In this document: positions 9,718 to 18,059 of the stretch, in pieces
Layout: the number at the start of each line of letters is the position of its first letter
How positions within the stretch are numbered: position 1 is the stretch's first letter
Assembly: GCA_964628465.1 (NCBI GenBank)
Contig: CAZVOA010000018.1
Coordinates: forward strand, 3,087 to 67,086
Length of the DNA: 64,000 bases
Reading direction: 5' to 3'
From: JAFGPS01 sp964628465
GTDB taxonomy: Bacteria > Planctomycetota > Phycisphaerae > Sedimentisphaerales > Anaerobacaceae
The notes under the pieces: model-generated
Databases searched by the model: none
What the model saw: only the letters and a program-made list of their open reading frames with translations
What the model was told of the DNA's origin: nothing
Position numbers and translations under genes: made by a program

Positions 9718-9945
9718 ATGAAAAAGATTTTTATTGCCTTTATCCTGTTAGTAATGTTTTTGAGTTTCGGCTGTTCCGATTGGAGCGCCCAAAGAATGGC
9801 ACAGCAGCAAATGAAATATAACCACCAGGAAAAAATGGCACAAATAAAGGCTCAAAATAACGGGATGAGCGAGAAAGATAAAGCGCAATTAGCCGACATG
9901 ATTGCTGACAGAGTCGTTGAAAGATTGAATAAAGAACAAAAATAA
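9718..9945 (+). CDS. Small lipoprotein at end of Mla operon
   Basis: The 75-residue product starts with MKKIFIAFILLVMFLSFGC, a lipoprotein signal with lipobox SFGC and acylated Cys19, followed by a highly charged Gln/Lys-rich helix and DMIADRVVERLNKEQK at the end. An AGG-containing ribosome site (AAAGGAAAA) lies just before the ATG. It is 27 bases after the auxiliary lipoprotein gene and probably cotranscribed. I do not recognise a family; a structural or tethering role in the envelope is only a guess. Confidence 0.7.
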   Translation: MKKIFIAFILLVMFLSFGCSDWSAQRMAQQQMKYNHQEKMAQIKAQNNGMSEKDKAQLADMIADRVVERLNKEQK

Positions 9946-9990
9946 TCCCTCAACAGCTTATATTCATTATATACCAATACTGCGAACATA

Positions 9991-10041
9991 CTATGTCACG
10001 ACATATTAAACTTACTGTAAATCCCCTATGTCGCGACATAG
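9991..10041. promoter_or_regulatory. Pair of 16-bp palindromes, TATGTC-R-CGACATA type
   Basis: CTATGTCGCGACATAG at 10026-10041 is a perfect 16-bp palindrome. CTATGTCACGACATAT at 9991-10006 matches it in 14 of 16 positions and is itself nearly palindromic. The centres are 35 bases apart. There is no T tract, so this is not a terminator. The pair lies between convergent genes and could be binding sites of a dimeric protein; the protein is unknown. Confidence 0.55.
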
Positions 10042-10121
10042 TATATGATAAAAAGACCACGCACAAGTCACAAGAATCAATAACTTGTTTAAGCAACTTC
10101 TACATAAAACCTGAAAATAGT

Positions 10122-10325
10122 TTACGCCCTGCCGAGAGATTTCATGTATTTCCTGGTTTTCTTAAGTCCCATTCGTGACGCTTTTTTCTTTACAGCGTCA
10201 ACAGGACGTCCAAGTTTTGCGGCAACCTGGGCAGTCGCGGTATTCGGAAACTGCTGCTTAAGAATCTTAAGATCGCCTGATGACCATGTGCCTTTAAGTG
10301 ACTTAGCGGCTTTTTTCTTTGCCAT
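10122..10325 (-). CDS. Small basic SANT/Myb-like DNA-binding protein
   Basis: The 67-residue protein is very basic, with an N-terminal MAKKKAAKSLK tail and a compact helical core (GTWSSGDLKILKQQFPNT ... VAAKLGRPVDAVKKKASRMGLKK). The Trp in WSSGDLKILK and the pattern of a third helix that selects by RPVDAVKKKA resemble SANT/Myb-like or GcrA-like helix-turn-helix domains. GGAGG precedes the ATG by about six bases, supporting the start. Such small proteins recur in Planctomycetota. A role in transcription or chromosome organisation is inferred. It is transcribed alone, with hemA upstream on the same strand and the palindrome pair just beyond its 3' end. Confidence 0.75.
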   Translation of the reverse strand: MAKKKAAKSLKGTWSSGDLKILKQQFPNTATAQVAAKLGRPVDAVKKKASRMGLKKTRKYMKSLGRA

Positions 10326-10591
10326 TTTTAGCCTCCAATTAATAACCGGACATAATATTTAAAATACACGATATTCCTATTCTATTTGTGGATGTCACAA
10401 TAAGCAAAATAAATTTCCAAAAATAATAAAAAAATATTTAATACATAATTATTGATTTAATTTACTCCTAAAACGGCTTATTCACATATTTAGATGATTT
10501 TTCTGTCACTAAAGCCGCATCAGAGGGACAATTCGCAAGAACGCCAATTAACAAATTATAATCAGCTTGATGCTATAAAGAAGACTTGTCA

Positions 10592-11968
10592 TCATTCCTG
10601 GCAGAGAGTAGAATTAGCGTTTCTAACTCTATTCTTACACTTTTTATCGCGATTCGATTCTATAATCAAAGACTTTGTCTTATCTTCGTTCGTTGTAGAA
10701 ATTTTCTCGGCGTGACTCATAATGTTCTGGATTATCTTTGCGGCCTCACTGGGACTGTCATTTTTCGCGGTCGATTCCACGTTGCCTATTACACAATGCA
10801 GAAGCTTATTAACAACGCGATTTACCATCATCTCCAATTCTTCCCTGGATGACGCATCCAGCCTTGTGCCGGTAAAATATCTTTCAAGCTCAGTTTGAGT
10901 TATCTGCCTGAATTGCTCTTTCATTCGTCCTATCAGAGGACCTAATTCAATGGTGTCAAACCAGTCCATAAACGCTGTTGTCTCTTCTGAGATGATTTTC
11001 ACACATTTTGAAATATCATCTTCTCTCGCTTTTAGATTTTCCTTTGCAACAATGGAAAGCTCATCAATGCTGTATAGATATACATTTTCGATGTTCGCGA
11101 TTTCAGGGTCAAAATTTCTTGGTACGGAAATATCTATAATCAAAACAGGCCTGTTGTGCCTTTCATCCATTATTTCCTGCATTTTCTTTCTATCAAAAAG
11201 ATATTCCTGCATGGAAACAGAAGAAATAACTATGTCCGAATCAACCAATTTTGCATTAAGCTCGCTCCATTGAGCGGCTGTAATTCCGCTTCTTTTCGCG
11301 ATTGCATTACTTTTCTCAAAAGACCTGTTTACCACAGTTATATCCGAGCAGCATATATGAAGAAGATGTTTTACCAGAAGCTCTCCCATCTCACCGGCAC
11401 CAATTACAACTGTTTTGGATTTATTAATTTCAGCAAACAGCTTTTTAGCAAGCTCAACAGCGACGCCAGCTACGCTTATTCGACCATCGGAAATACCTGT
11501 CAGGGTATGAACTTTCTTGCTTGTGAAAAAGGTACAGTGAAAAAGACGATTTATTATTTTCCCTGTACTTTCAGCAGAACAGGCCAGCTTGTAACTTTCT
11601 TTGACCTGGTTCAGCACTTGTTCTTCTCCAAGAACCATACTATCGAGGCCGCAAGCAACTGTTAGCAAATGCCTGACTACATCTTCGTCACAATAAAAAT
11701 ATAGAAGTTCACGAAAATCATTTAACTTGAGTTTATGAAAATCAGCCAGAAAATCAGCGAGTTGTTCATATTCTACGCCGCCAACACGTTTGCATGCGCA
11801 GAATATCTCCACCCTGTTACAAGTGGAAAGCAATACGAATTCCGCAGAGGGAAAACGGTTTTTCAATTCGAGTAAAGCCGCGTTTACCTGCTCTGTGTCG
11901 AAATACAGCTTTTCACGGATATCTATAGGTGCGCTTTTATGATTTAATCCAATACTTAATATTTTCAT
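10592..11968 (-). CDS. hemA: Glutamyl-tRNA reductase
   Basis: It reduces glutamyl-tRNA(Glu) with NADPH to glutamate-1-semialdehyde, the first step of C5-pathway tetrapyrrole synthesis. The 458 residues carry the N-terminal GLNHKSAPIDIREKL, the catalytic-site segment LLSTCNRVEIF with Cys50 (the E. coli number), VACGLDSMVLGEEQVL, and the NADPH-binding VVIGAGEMGELLVKHLL, followed by a C-terminal dimerisation helix. ATG 11968 gives the canonical MKILSIGLNHK start; a TTG nine bases upstream would add three residues. No other haem gene is adjacent, though a HemG-like flavodoxin is encoded at 51990. No clear ribosome site is visible. Confidence 0.95.
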   Translation of the reverse strand: MKILSIGLNHKSAPIDIREKLYFDTEQVNAALLELKNRFPSAEFVLLSTCNRVEIFCACKRVGGVEYEQLADFLADFHKLKLNDFRELLYFYCDEDVVRHLLTVACGLDSMVLGEEQVLNQVKESYKLACSAESTGKIINRLFHCTFFTSKKVHTLTGISDGRISVAGVAVELAKKLFAEINKSKTVVIGAGEMGELLVKHLLHICCSDITVVNRSFEKSNAIAKRSGITAAQWSELNAKLVDSDIVISSVSMQEYLFDRKKMQEIMDERHNRPVLIIDISVPRNFDPEIANIENVYLYSIDELSIVAKENLKAREDDISKCVKIISEETTAFMDWFDTIELGPLIGRMKEQFRQITQTELERYFTGTRLDASSREELEMMVNRVVNKLLHCVIGNVESTAKNDSPSEAAKIIQNIMSHAEKISTTNEDKTKSLIIESNRDKKCKNRVRNANSTLCQE

Positions 11969-12127
11969 TATTATCAAACAAGTTAAACAAATATAATTTT
12001 ATTACAACTCTTTACCCTCTTTTACATACTTTACTATAATGACGTTCATATCGTACCAAAAAATATATGATAATTCAAATTACTTTAAAGTATATTAACT
12101 TAGTCATTGTGAAGATATGTTCCCAAA

Positions 12128-12158
12128 AAAATGAAAATATTTTAAATATTTTCATTTT
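12128..12158. repeat. Perfect 15-bp-arm inverted repeat with one-base centre
   Basis: AAAATGAAAATATTT at 12128-12142 is followed by T and its exact reverse complement AAATATTTTCATTTT at 12144-12158. It has no GC core and lies in the hemA/trpB2 divergent spacer, so an operator or a weak bidirectional structure is more likely than a terminator. Confidence 0.5.
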
Positions 12159-12340
12159 ATACTGTTTTGAAGTTCCATTATTGATTTTATAGGGTTTGTG
12201 CAACGACTACATGCTATAAGTCACTATATATCAACAACTTATCTTGACCACCTCTTATTTTGAACCCTAAAGATGTTTTTTTTCAAAAAATAAGAGTAAA
12301 TTTTTTCCATAAGATAGGCCGAATCATAGGAATACGATGC

Positions 12341-12369
12341 TTGACTTAATATATTTTTTGAAATAGCAT
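12341..12369 (+). promoter_or_regulatory. Possible sigma70-type promoter of trpB2
   Basis: TTGACT (12341-12346) is followed after 17 bases by TAGCAT (12364-12369), about 88 bases before the trpB2 ATG. The -35 element is strong; the -10 element matches TATAAT at four positions. Confidence 0.35.
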
Positions 12370-12456
12370 ATATACGTTAATTATTAAAAAATTTAGGTTC
12401 TACTGTTTACGAAGGAAATCGCGGATAAGTTAAACTTAAATACTCAGGAGCTATTT

Positions 12457-13845
12457 ATGGAACAAATTAAAGTTTATTTGAATGAAAGTGATATACCGCG
12501 TCAGTGGTACAACCTCGCAGCGGATCTGCCTACCCCCATGCTGCCCCCTCTCGGACCAGACGGCAAACCGGTTTCGCCGGACATGCTCGCACCGGTTTTT
12601 CCGATGAATCTAATCGAACAGGAGGTTAGTCAGGAAAGATGGATAGATATCCCGGAAGAAATACTGAATCTTCTGTATCGCTGGAGGCCAGCACCATTAC
12701 GCAGAGCAAGATACCTCGAAAAGTACCTCGGTACTCCCGCTCGAATATATTTTAAGGACGAAAGCACAAGCCCGCCGGGAAGTCACAAACCAAATACAGC
12801 AGTCGCGCAGGCATGGTATAATAAACAATTCGGCATTACAAGATTAACAACCGAAACAGGCGCGGGCCAGTGGGGAAGCGCACTTGCTTTCGCTTGTAAG
12901 CTTATTGGTCTCGAATGCAAAGTGTTTATGGTTAGAATAAGTTTCGACCAGAAGCCTTTCAGAAAGATGATGATGCAGACTTGGGGCGCAAACTGCGTGG
13001 CAAGCCCAAGCAACGAGACAAACGCTGGACGGAAAATCCTAAAGGAAATGCCGGATACACCAGGAAGCCTCGGAATCGCAATCAGCGAAGCAATCGAACA
13101 GGCCGTATCAGACCCAAAAGGCAAAACACGTTATTCGCTTGGAAGCGTTTTGAATCACGTACTTCTTCACCAGACAATTATCGGTCTCGAAGCGAAGAAA
13201 CAACTGAAAATGATTAACGAAAAACCTGATATCGTAATAGGTTGTGCCGGCGGCGGAAGTAACTTCGCGGGTTTATCGTTCCCGTTCGTTGCGGATAAAA
13301 TTAACGGCGACGACATAACAATTATCCCGGTCGAACCCACCGCTTGCCCGACAATGACACGAGCGCCATTTGTGTATGATTTTGGTGACACGATTGGTAT
13401 GACCCCTCTGTTGCCGATGCATTCTCTGGGACACACCTTTGTACCGCCGCCTATTCATGCCGGTGGTTTGCGATATCACGGTATGGCGCCATTGGTTTGC
13501 CAGGCAATTGTTGAAGGTTTATTGGAGCCGCGTTCATATAAACAGCTGCAATCTTACGAAGCCGCCATAACTTGGGCAAGAACGGAAGGTTTTATTCCCG
13601 CTCCTGAAACCAGTCAGGCAATCGCTGCGGTAATTGATGAAGCACAAAAGGCTAAAAAAGAAGGCAAAGAAAAGGTAATTTTATTCTGCTATAGCGGCCA
13701 TGGCCTTATGGACCTTACCGGATATGATAAATACCTGTCAGGTCAGCTTACTGATTATGATTTACCTGATACAGAAATGAATAAGTTTCTAAAAGTACTT
13801 AAGGACCTTCCAAAAGCTGAAATGAGAAAAACTGGAAAGTGGTAA
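12457..13845 (+). CDS. trpB: Tryptophan synthase beta chain, TrpB2 type
   Basis: This PLP enzyme joins indole and serine to give tryptophan. At 462 residues it is longer than the TrpB1 class and has the TrpB2-specific N-terminal extension (WYNLAADLPTPMLPPLGPDG). The PLP lysine is Lys111 in GSHKPNTA, the phosphate loop is CAGGGSNFAG, and ETGAGQWG and PPIHAGGLRYHG are family motifs. AGGAG lies six bases before the ATG. There is no trpA or other trp gene beside it, which is usual for TrpB2: these enzymes commonly act without an alpha subunit, scavenging indole or using serine in another context. Confidence 0.95.
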   Translation: MEQIKVYLNESDIPRQWYNLAADLPTPMLPPLGPDGKPVSPDMLAPVFPMNLIEQEVSQERWIDIPEEILNLLYRWRPAPLRRARYLEKYLGTPARIYFKDESTSPPGSHKPNTAVAQAWYNKQFGITRLTTETGAGQWGSALAFACKLIGLECKVFMVRISFDQKPFRKMMMQTWGANCVASPSNETNAGRKILKEMPDTPGSLGIAISEAIEQAVSDPKGKTRYSLGSVLNHVLLHQTIIGLEAKKQLKMINEKPDIVIGCAGGGSNFAGLSFPFVADKINGDDITIIPVEPTACPTMTRAPFVYDFGDTIGMTPLLPMHSLGHTFVPPPIHAGGLRYHGMAPLVCQAIVEGLLEPRSYKQLQSYEAAITWARTEGFIPAPETSQAIAAVIDEAQKAKKEGKEKVILFCYSGHGLMDLTGYDKYLSGQLTDYDLPDTEMNKFLKVLKDLPKAEMRKTGKW

Positions 13846-13915
13846 AATTAAAAATTGATAGTGTTAAATATGGATATTTGTATAGTGTTAGTAGAATAAT
13901 TAAAAGGAGATTATT

Positions 13916-14749
13916 ATGAAAAAAGTAATATTATTGAGCAGTATAATTTGTTTGTTGTGTATGGGTGTCAGTTTCGCCCAGGATACGCAATCGTCCGATT
14001 TGCAGGTTAAATTTGACATGGCTTTCGGAACTAAGTATGTATGGAGAGGTTTCAATGTTTACGGTTCTACAGCCGCATACCATCCAACTCTTGACCTGTT
14101 TTCCAAGAGTACAGGTATAGGATTCAGCACTGAAGGACACAAGGCGGTTTCTGATTATGAAGCAACCGAACGCTGGGACATTTCTTTATACTATCATGGA
14201 AAAGCATTTGCCGATGAGATGTATGAAATGAATTATAGACTTGCTTATGTGTATTATCTGTACCCGGAATTGAATAGCCACAAGAGAACAAGCATAGATA
14301 TACATGAGATTCATTCTGTCTTGTCCTTCCCAAAAATATTTGGAATAGAAGGCCTGGTTCCATCATACGCTCTTGTAAAACTAATGCCTGTTAATAGTGG
14401 CACAATTGTTGGAGCAAACTCACCATCTGGCGGAACTGCATCAGGATTCGCTCATATTTTCATGCTTGATTACGCGATGCCTTATGTATGCCCAATTTCT
14501 GGTGTAGATAGAAAACTGAATTGGCATTCCGAACTTGTTTACAATGATGGTGTAGCACCAGATGGCGGTGGAACTCGCGGTCCGGCTGATCATGATTGGT
14601 CGAACGCTGTTTTGGGAGCATCAACAACATATGATATTAACAGCAATTTATCATTTACGCCGGGAGTATTCGGCCAATTATCTTTTGATGATTCCGTAAA
14701 TTCTGAAGATCAGCTCTGGGCCACAATCGCTATGACATTGAAATTCTAA
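13916..14749 (+). CDS. TorF-like outer-membrane porin
   Basis: The 277-residue protein has a cleavable signal peptide ending near SFAQD and then alternates short hydrophobic and polar beta strands. FGTKYVWRGFNVYG close to the N-terminus and a C-terminal LWATIAMTLKF strand ending in Phe are the marks of the TorF/Gcw_chp family of putative porins. It would sit in the outer membrane, with an unknown solute. It has its own AGGAG site and is followed by a strong terminator, so it is monocistronic or the last gene after trpB2. Confidence 0.78.
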   Translation: MKKVILLSSIICLLCMGVSFAQDTQSSDLQVKFDMAFGTKYVWRGFNVYGSTAAYHPTLDLFSKSTGIGFSTEGHKAVSDYEATERWDISLYYHGKAFADEMYEMNYRLAYVYYLYPELNSHKRTSIDIHEIHSVLSFPKIFGIEGLVPSYALVKLMPVNSGTIVGANSPSGGTASGFAHIFMLDYAMPYVCPISGVDRKLNWHSELVYNDGVAPDGGGTRGPADHDWSNAVLGASTTYDINSNLSFTPGVFGQLSFDDSVNSEDQLWATIAMTLKF

Positions 14750-14775
14750 TCTCCAGAATTGAATATAATAATTTT

Positions 14776-14810
14776 AAGGGCTGATTTGCTTGAATCAGCC
14801 CTTTCTTTTT
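14776..14810 (+). terminator. Rho-independent terminator of the porin gene
   Basis: AAGGGCTGATT and AATCAGCCCTT form an 11-bp stem around a six-base loop, followed by TCTTTTT. It begins 26 bases after the porin stop codon. Confidence 0.9.
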
Positions 14811-14829
14811 ATCCAACAGAAAGAATTCC

Positions 14830-16251
14830 ATGCTGGTACTTATTAACACAAACAAAATGTCACCTCCTATAGCGCCGGTCGGGCTTGATTATGTAGCATC
14901 CTCTGTACGACAAGCCTGCATTGAAGTCGAGTTACTCGATTTAGGTTTAGTCGAAAATCCTGATGAAGCGATGAGAGATTTCTTTTCAAAAAATAATCCA
15001 GAACTAATTGGAATTACTTTTAGAAACGCCGATGACTGTTTCTGGCCCAGCGCAGACTGGTTCGTACCAAAACTAAAAAACACAATAGAAGAAATACGAG
15101 CCTTAACAGATGGCCCGATTGTTCTTGGCGGAATAGGTTTTTCCATTTTCGCAAGACAAATTTTAGAATACACCGAAGCGGATTTTGGAATAAGAGGCGA
15201 CGGAGAAATCGCAATTGTCGAACTGATAAAACAATTACGAGACTTAAAAAAATTTGCAGAAGTTCCCGGCCTGTTATGGAGAAACAAAAACAAGGTTATA
15301 GAAAATCATCCTTCATGGCCAGACCCGATATCTTTGGGTACAGAACGTAATTTTATTGATAATATTACTTATTTTAAACGCGGAGGACAATGCGGCATAG
15401 AAACCAAGCGAGGATGTAATCGTAATTGTATATACTGCGCCGACCCACTTGCAAAAGGAACAAAACTTCGACTTCGTAATCCGTCTGAAGTTGCAGATGA
15501 AATCCAGTCGTTACTAAAACAGGGAGTCGATGTCCTGCATATCTGCGATTCAGAGTTCAACCTTTCATACAGTCACGCCTTAAATATCTGCATGGAAATA
15601 AACAAACGTACTTTCGGCAAAAAGGTCAAATGGTACACATATATGTCCCCCGCTCCATTCGACGCTGAACTTGCCAGGCAAATGGCTCTGGCCGGATGTG
15701 TCGGAGTTGATTTTACCGGCGATTCAGCGAGCGAGTCTATGCTAAGAACATATAATCAAAAACACAAAAAAGAGAATATCTCGGAAAGTGTAAAGCTCTG
15801 CAAAGAAAATGGAATGGCGGTTATGGTTGACCTTCTACTGGGCGGCCCGGGAGAAACACCTCAAACAGCAAAGGAAACCATAGACTTCGCAAAAGAAATA
15901 AATGCCGATTGCATTGGTGCAACGCTTGGAATGAGGGTTTATCCGGGAACATTCATGGAAAAGTACGTCACAGAGCAGTTGTATCGAGGCAATCACGCAT
16001 CTATCAGGCGGAAATACCACGGCCCGCTGAACCTGCTTATGCCAACTTTCTATATATCAGAACAATTGGGAGAAAAACCCGCCGAGTTGATAAAGGATTT
16101 AATAAATGGTGACAAGAGATTTTTCGAACCGGCTGGAGAGGATGCTTCAGATTATAACTACAACGACAATACGCCGCTCATACAGGCTATTGCAAACGGT
16201 GCAAGAGGAGCATTTTGGCATATATTAAATAAATTAAATCAAGAGTTATAG
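14830..16251 (+). CDS. B12-binding domain radical SAM protein
   Basis: The 473-residue protein has an N-terminal cobalamin-binding Rossmann-like domain (PIAPVGLDYVASSV, IGITFRNADD, PIVLGGIGFSI) and a radical SAM barrel from about residue 185. The [4Fe-4S] cluster motif is CNRNCIYC within ETKRGCNRNCIYCADP. GDGEIAIVELIKQL is the linker seen in many B12-radical SAM proteins. The substrate is unknown; methyl transfer or a rearrangement in cofactor, lipid or natural-product synthesis are the usual roles. It follows a terminator, so it has its own promoter, with AGAAAG as a ribosome site. Confidence 0.85.
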   Translation: MLVLINTNKMSPPIAPVGLDYVASSVRQACIEVELLDLGLVENPDEAMRDFFSKNNPELIGITFRNADDCFWPSADWFVPKLKNTIEEIRALTDGPIVLGGIGFSIFARQILEYTEADFGIRGDGEIAIVELIKQLRDLKKFAEVPGLLWRNKNKVIENHPSWPDPISLGTERNFIDNITYFKRGGQCGIETKRGCNRNCIYCADPLAKGTKLRLRNPSEVADEIQSLLKQGVDVLHICDSEFNLSYSHALNICMEINKRTFGKKVKWYTYMSPAPFDAELARQMALAGCVGVDFTGDSASESMLRTYNQKHKKENISESVKLCKENGMAVMVDLLLGGPGETPQTAKETIDFAKEINADCIGATLGMRVYPGTFMEKYVTEQLYRGNHASIRRKYHGPLNLLMPTFYISEQLGEKPAELIKDLINGDKRFFEPAGEDASDYNYNDNTPLIQAIANGARGAFWHILNKLNQEL

Positions 16252-16286
16252 ACTGCCAAACAATCATTCGTTCATTTACTATACCC

Positions 16287-16314
16287 CAGATGCTTCATTT
16301 CATTCAGCATGACA
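16287..16314. repeat. Truncated copy of the TGTCATTCTGAG-type repeat
   Basis: CAGATGCTTCA and TTCAGCATGACA match the right half of the complete element at 35297-35366. The left half is missing. It lies between two convergent genes. Confidence 0.6.
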
Positions 16315-16316
16315 AG

Positions 16317-17951
16317 TTACTTAAGGAAATCCGGCAGATAATCATTTTTCGGAGCCGCAGGTATCTGCCGCTCCCTTTTCCTGATGCGTTCTTTCTGGAG
16401 TTCTCTATAAGAACCTCTTACAATACGGTCTTCTTTTCCATCTCCATTTTTTACGACAATCGCACTTTTTTCCAGAAGTTGAAGTTCCTTTACGTTTTCA
16501 GAGTGACACTTAATCTGACAAAGGCCGCATCCAACACATTTTTCCTCAATAACAACCGGAGCTAAAAATCCTGAATCTTCAATCGGCATTCCCCAGTTAT
16601 CATATTCGATGCCCACCCTAATGTATTCCAAAGCATCGTAACCGGCTGCTTTGCATTCTTCGACACATAGGCCGCATTCCTGTTTTTTGCAATGTGCCAG
16701 ACATGTACTTGTATCAACTTCCGACTGAGCCATTCTTGCCGCACGTTTTTCATCGATATGTAATGCCCGTATCGCGCCTGTGGGACAAGCCTGTCCGCAG
16801 TTGTTACAGTATGGTTGACACGCAGCGGAATCTATTTTCACTACAGGTGTCCACAAACCGTCTATTCCAAGTTCCATACCAGTAGGCTGCAAGATGTTTA
16901 CGGGACATGCTTTTAAACATTCGCCGCATCTTATGCACTTGCTCCTGAATACATCTTCCGGCACAGAACCCGGCGGTCGCATTGGAAATGAATTTGCATA
17001 TTTACCACGCTCAGGTTTCAGTCCCGCAGCAATTCCAGTTCCAGCACCTGCGGCCCCAATCACACCAATGAGGAAATTTCTACGAGCATAAGAAGGTTGC
17101 GTTTCAGTTTTTGTGCTGGAAGATTTTTCTTTAATATTGTTCCCGATATTAAGGAATTTTATAGAATCTTTTGGACACACTTCTTTACAACTCATACAAA
17201 ACGTACATTCCAAATTACGTGTCGTAAAATCCGAATTAATCGCGCCAAAGTCACATGCCGCAAGACATCGGCCGCATTTGACACAAATGTCCTCGACTTT
17301 TCGTTCATTCAGTCTAAATATGCTCGCCAGTGACAGTAATGCTCCGCTCGGGCATAAATAAGCACACCAGAACCTCGGACGAAGCAGGCCAAGGCTTAAT
17401 ATCGCAACAAAAAGAATTATGGAAATATAATGCCACAAGCTCAATTGCGGCAAATACTCCCATCCGGCTATTTGACCTGGTTTGAATAACGCGAAAATAT
17501 ACAATATTCCCCTTGTAATTACTGGAATAGCTGAGACAAAGCCGGATATTAAAATACCAAACAAAGACGAAACCAATACGGCTGTTAAAATGTAGAATCT
17601 TAGATTTACAAACCAGCTTCTATGCTTTATATGAAGAAATTTGACTCTGCGACCTATACTCCAGTCAAAGAAGTCAATAAGTGTCCCCATCGGGCAAACA
17701 TATCCACAAAACCATCTCGGAAATACTGTACCTATAAGCATAACTGCCGCGGCTATTGTTAATGACCAGGCAAATGTTTTTGACGCGATAGCAGTCGATA
17801 CGCTAACTAAAGGGTCTAACATAAGAAACAGATCAAGATGTGTAAATAGACCGGAACCTTCTTTACTGTAATCATTTTTGTATGGTCGGCAAAAATAGAA
17901 CAATAAAATGAAAAACAAACCCAAAAAGGCTATTTGGACCAAACGCCGCAT
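16317..17951 (-). CDS. NapH-NapG-like polyferredoxin fusion (membrane Fe-S protein)
   Basis: This 544-residue redox protein joins two parts. Residues 1-210 are a NapH/NosR-like membrane domain with about five helices and two CxxxCP motifs (CGYVCPMG, CAYLCPSG). Two ferredoxin motifs follow at about 223-260 (CVKCGRCLAAC, CTFCMSCKEVC). Around residue 288 ARRNFLIGVIGAAG resembles a Tat signal as found at the start of NapG, then more clusters follow (CIRCGECLKAC, CNNCGQAC, CVGCGLCQIKC). It probably takes electrons from the quinone pool to a periplasmic partner, likely the FMN protein 108 bases upstream. ATG 17951 lacks a ribosome site; AGGAG precedes an in-frame CTG 48 bases upstream, so the true N-terminus may be longer. 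Confidence 0.85.
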   Translation of the reverse strand: MRRLVQIAFLGLFFILLFYFCRPYKNDYSKEGSGLFTHLDLFLMLDPLVSVSTAIASKTFAWSLTIAAAVMLIGTVFPRWFCGYVCPMGTLIDFFDWSIGRRVKFLHIKHRSWFVNLRFYILTAVLVSSLFGILISGFVSAIPVITRGILYIFALFKPGQIAGWEYLPQLSLWHYISIILFVAILSLGLLRPRFWCAYLCPSGALLSLASIFRLNERKVEDICVKCGRCLAACDFGAINSDFTTRNLECTFCMSCKEVCPKDSIKFLNIGNNIKEKSSSTKTETQPSYARRNFLIGVIGAAGAGTGIAAGLKPERGKYANSFPMRPPGSVPEDVFRSKCIRCGECLKACPVNILQPTGMELGIDGLWTPVVKIDSAACQPYCNNCGQACPTGAIRALHIDEKRAARMAQSEVDTSTCLAHCKKQECGLCVEECKAAGYDALEYIRVGIEYDNWGMPIEDSGFLAPVVIEEKCVGCGLCQIKCHSENVKELQLLEKSAIVVKNGDGKEDRIVRGSYRELQKERIRKRERQIPAAPKNDYLPDFLK

Positions 17952-18059
17952 ATGATTTGCTGTCCATTTCTTATTACATTTCTTTGTACTACTCAGTGCT
18001 TCACTCCTTCTTTCTTTGAAATTCTGACTAAATCCAAACAGATATTTTTGAAAAACGAA

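Larger units (their letters stand above)
11969..12456. other. AT-rich divergent intergenic region between hemA and trpB2
   Basis: About 490 bases without a supported gene between two divergent genes, so promoters for both should lie here. It contains the perfect inverted repeat at 12128-12158 and a promoter-like pair at 12341-12369, both listed separately. I see no riboswitch or attenuator, and no Trp-rich leader peptide before trpB2. Confidence 0.5.

Noticed and set aside
10026..10041. Perfect palindrome read as a terminator
   Set aside because: No T tract follows on either strand and there is no loop; more likely a protein-binding site.
9993..10178. Plus-strand reading frame over the palindrome pair
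   Set aside because: It runs across repeats and into the antisense of the SANT-like gene, has no ribosome site and no protein-like composition.
11156..11665. Long plus-strand frame antisense to hemA
   Set aside because: It is a shadow of the hemA coding frame; the HemA motifs are unambiguous on the minus strand.
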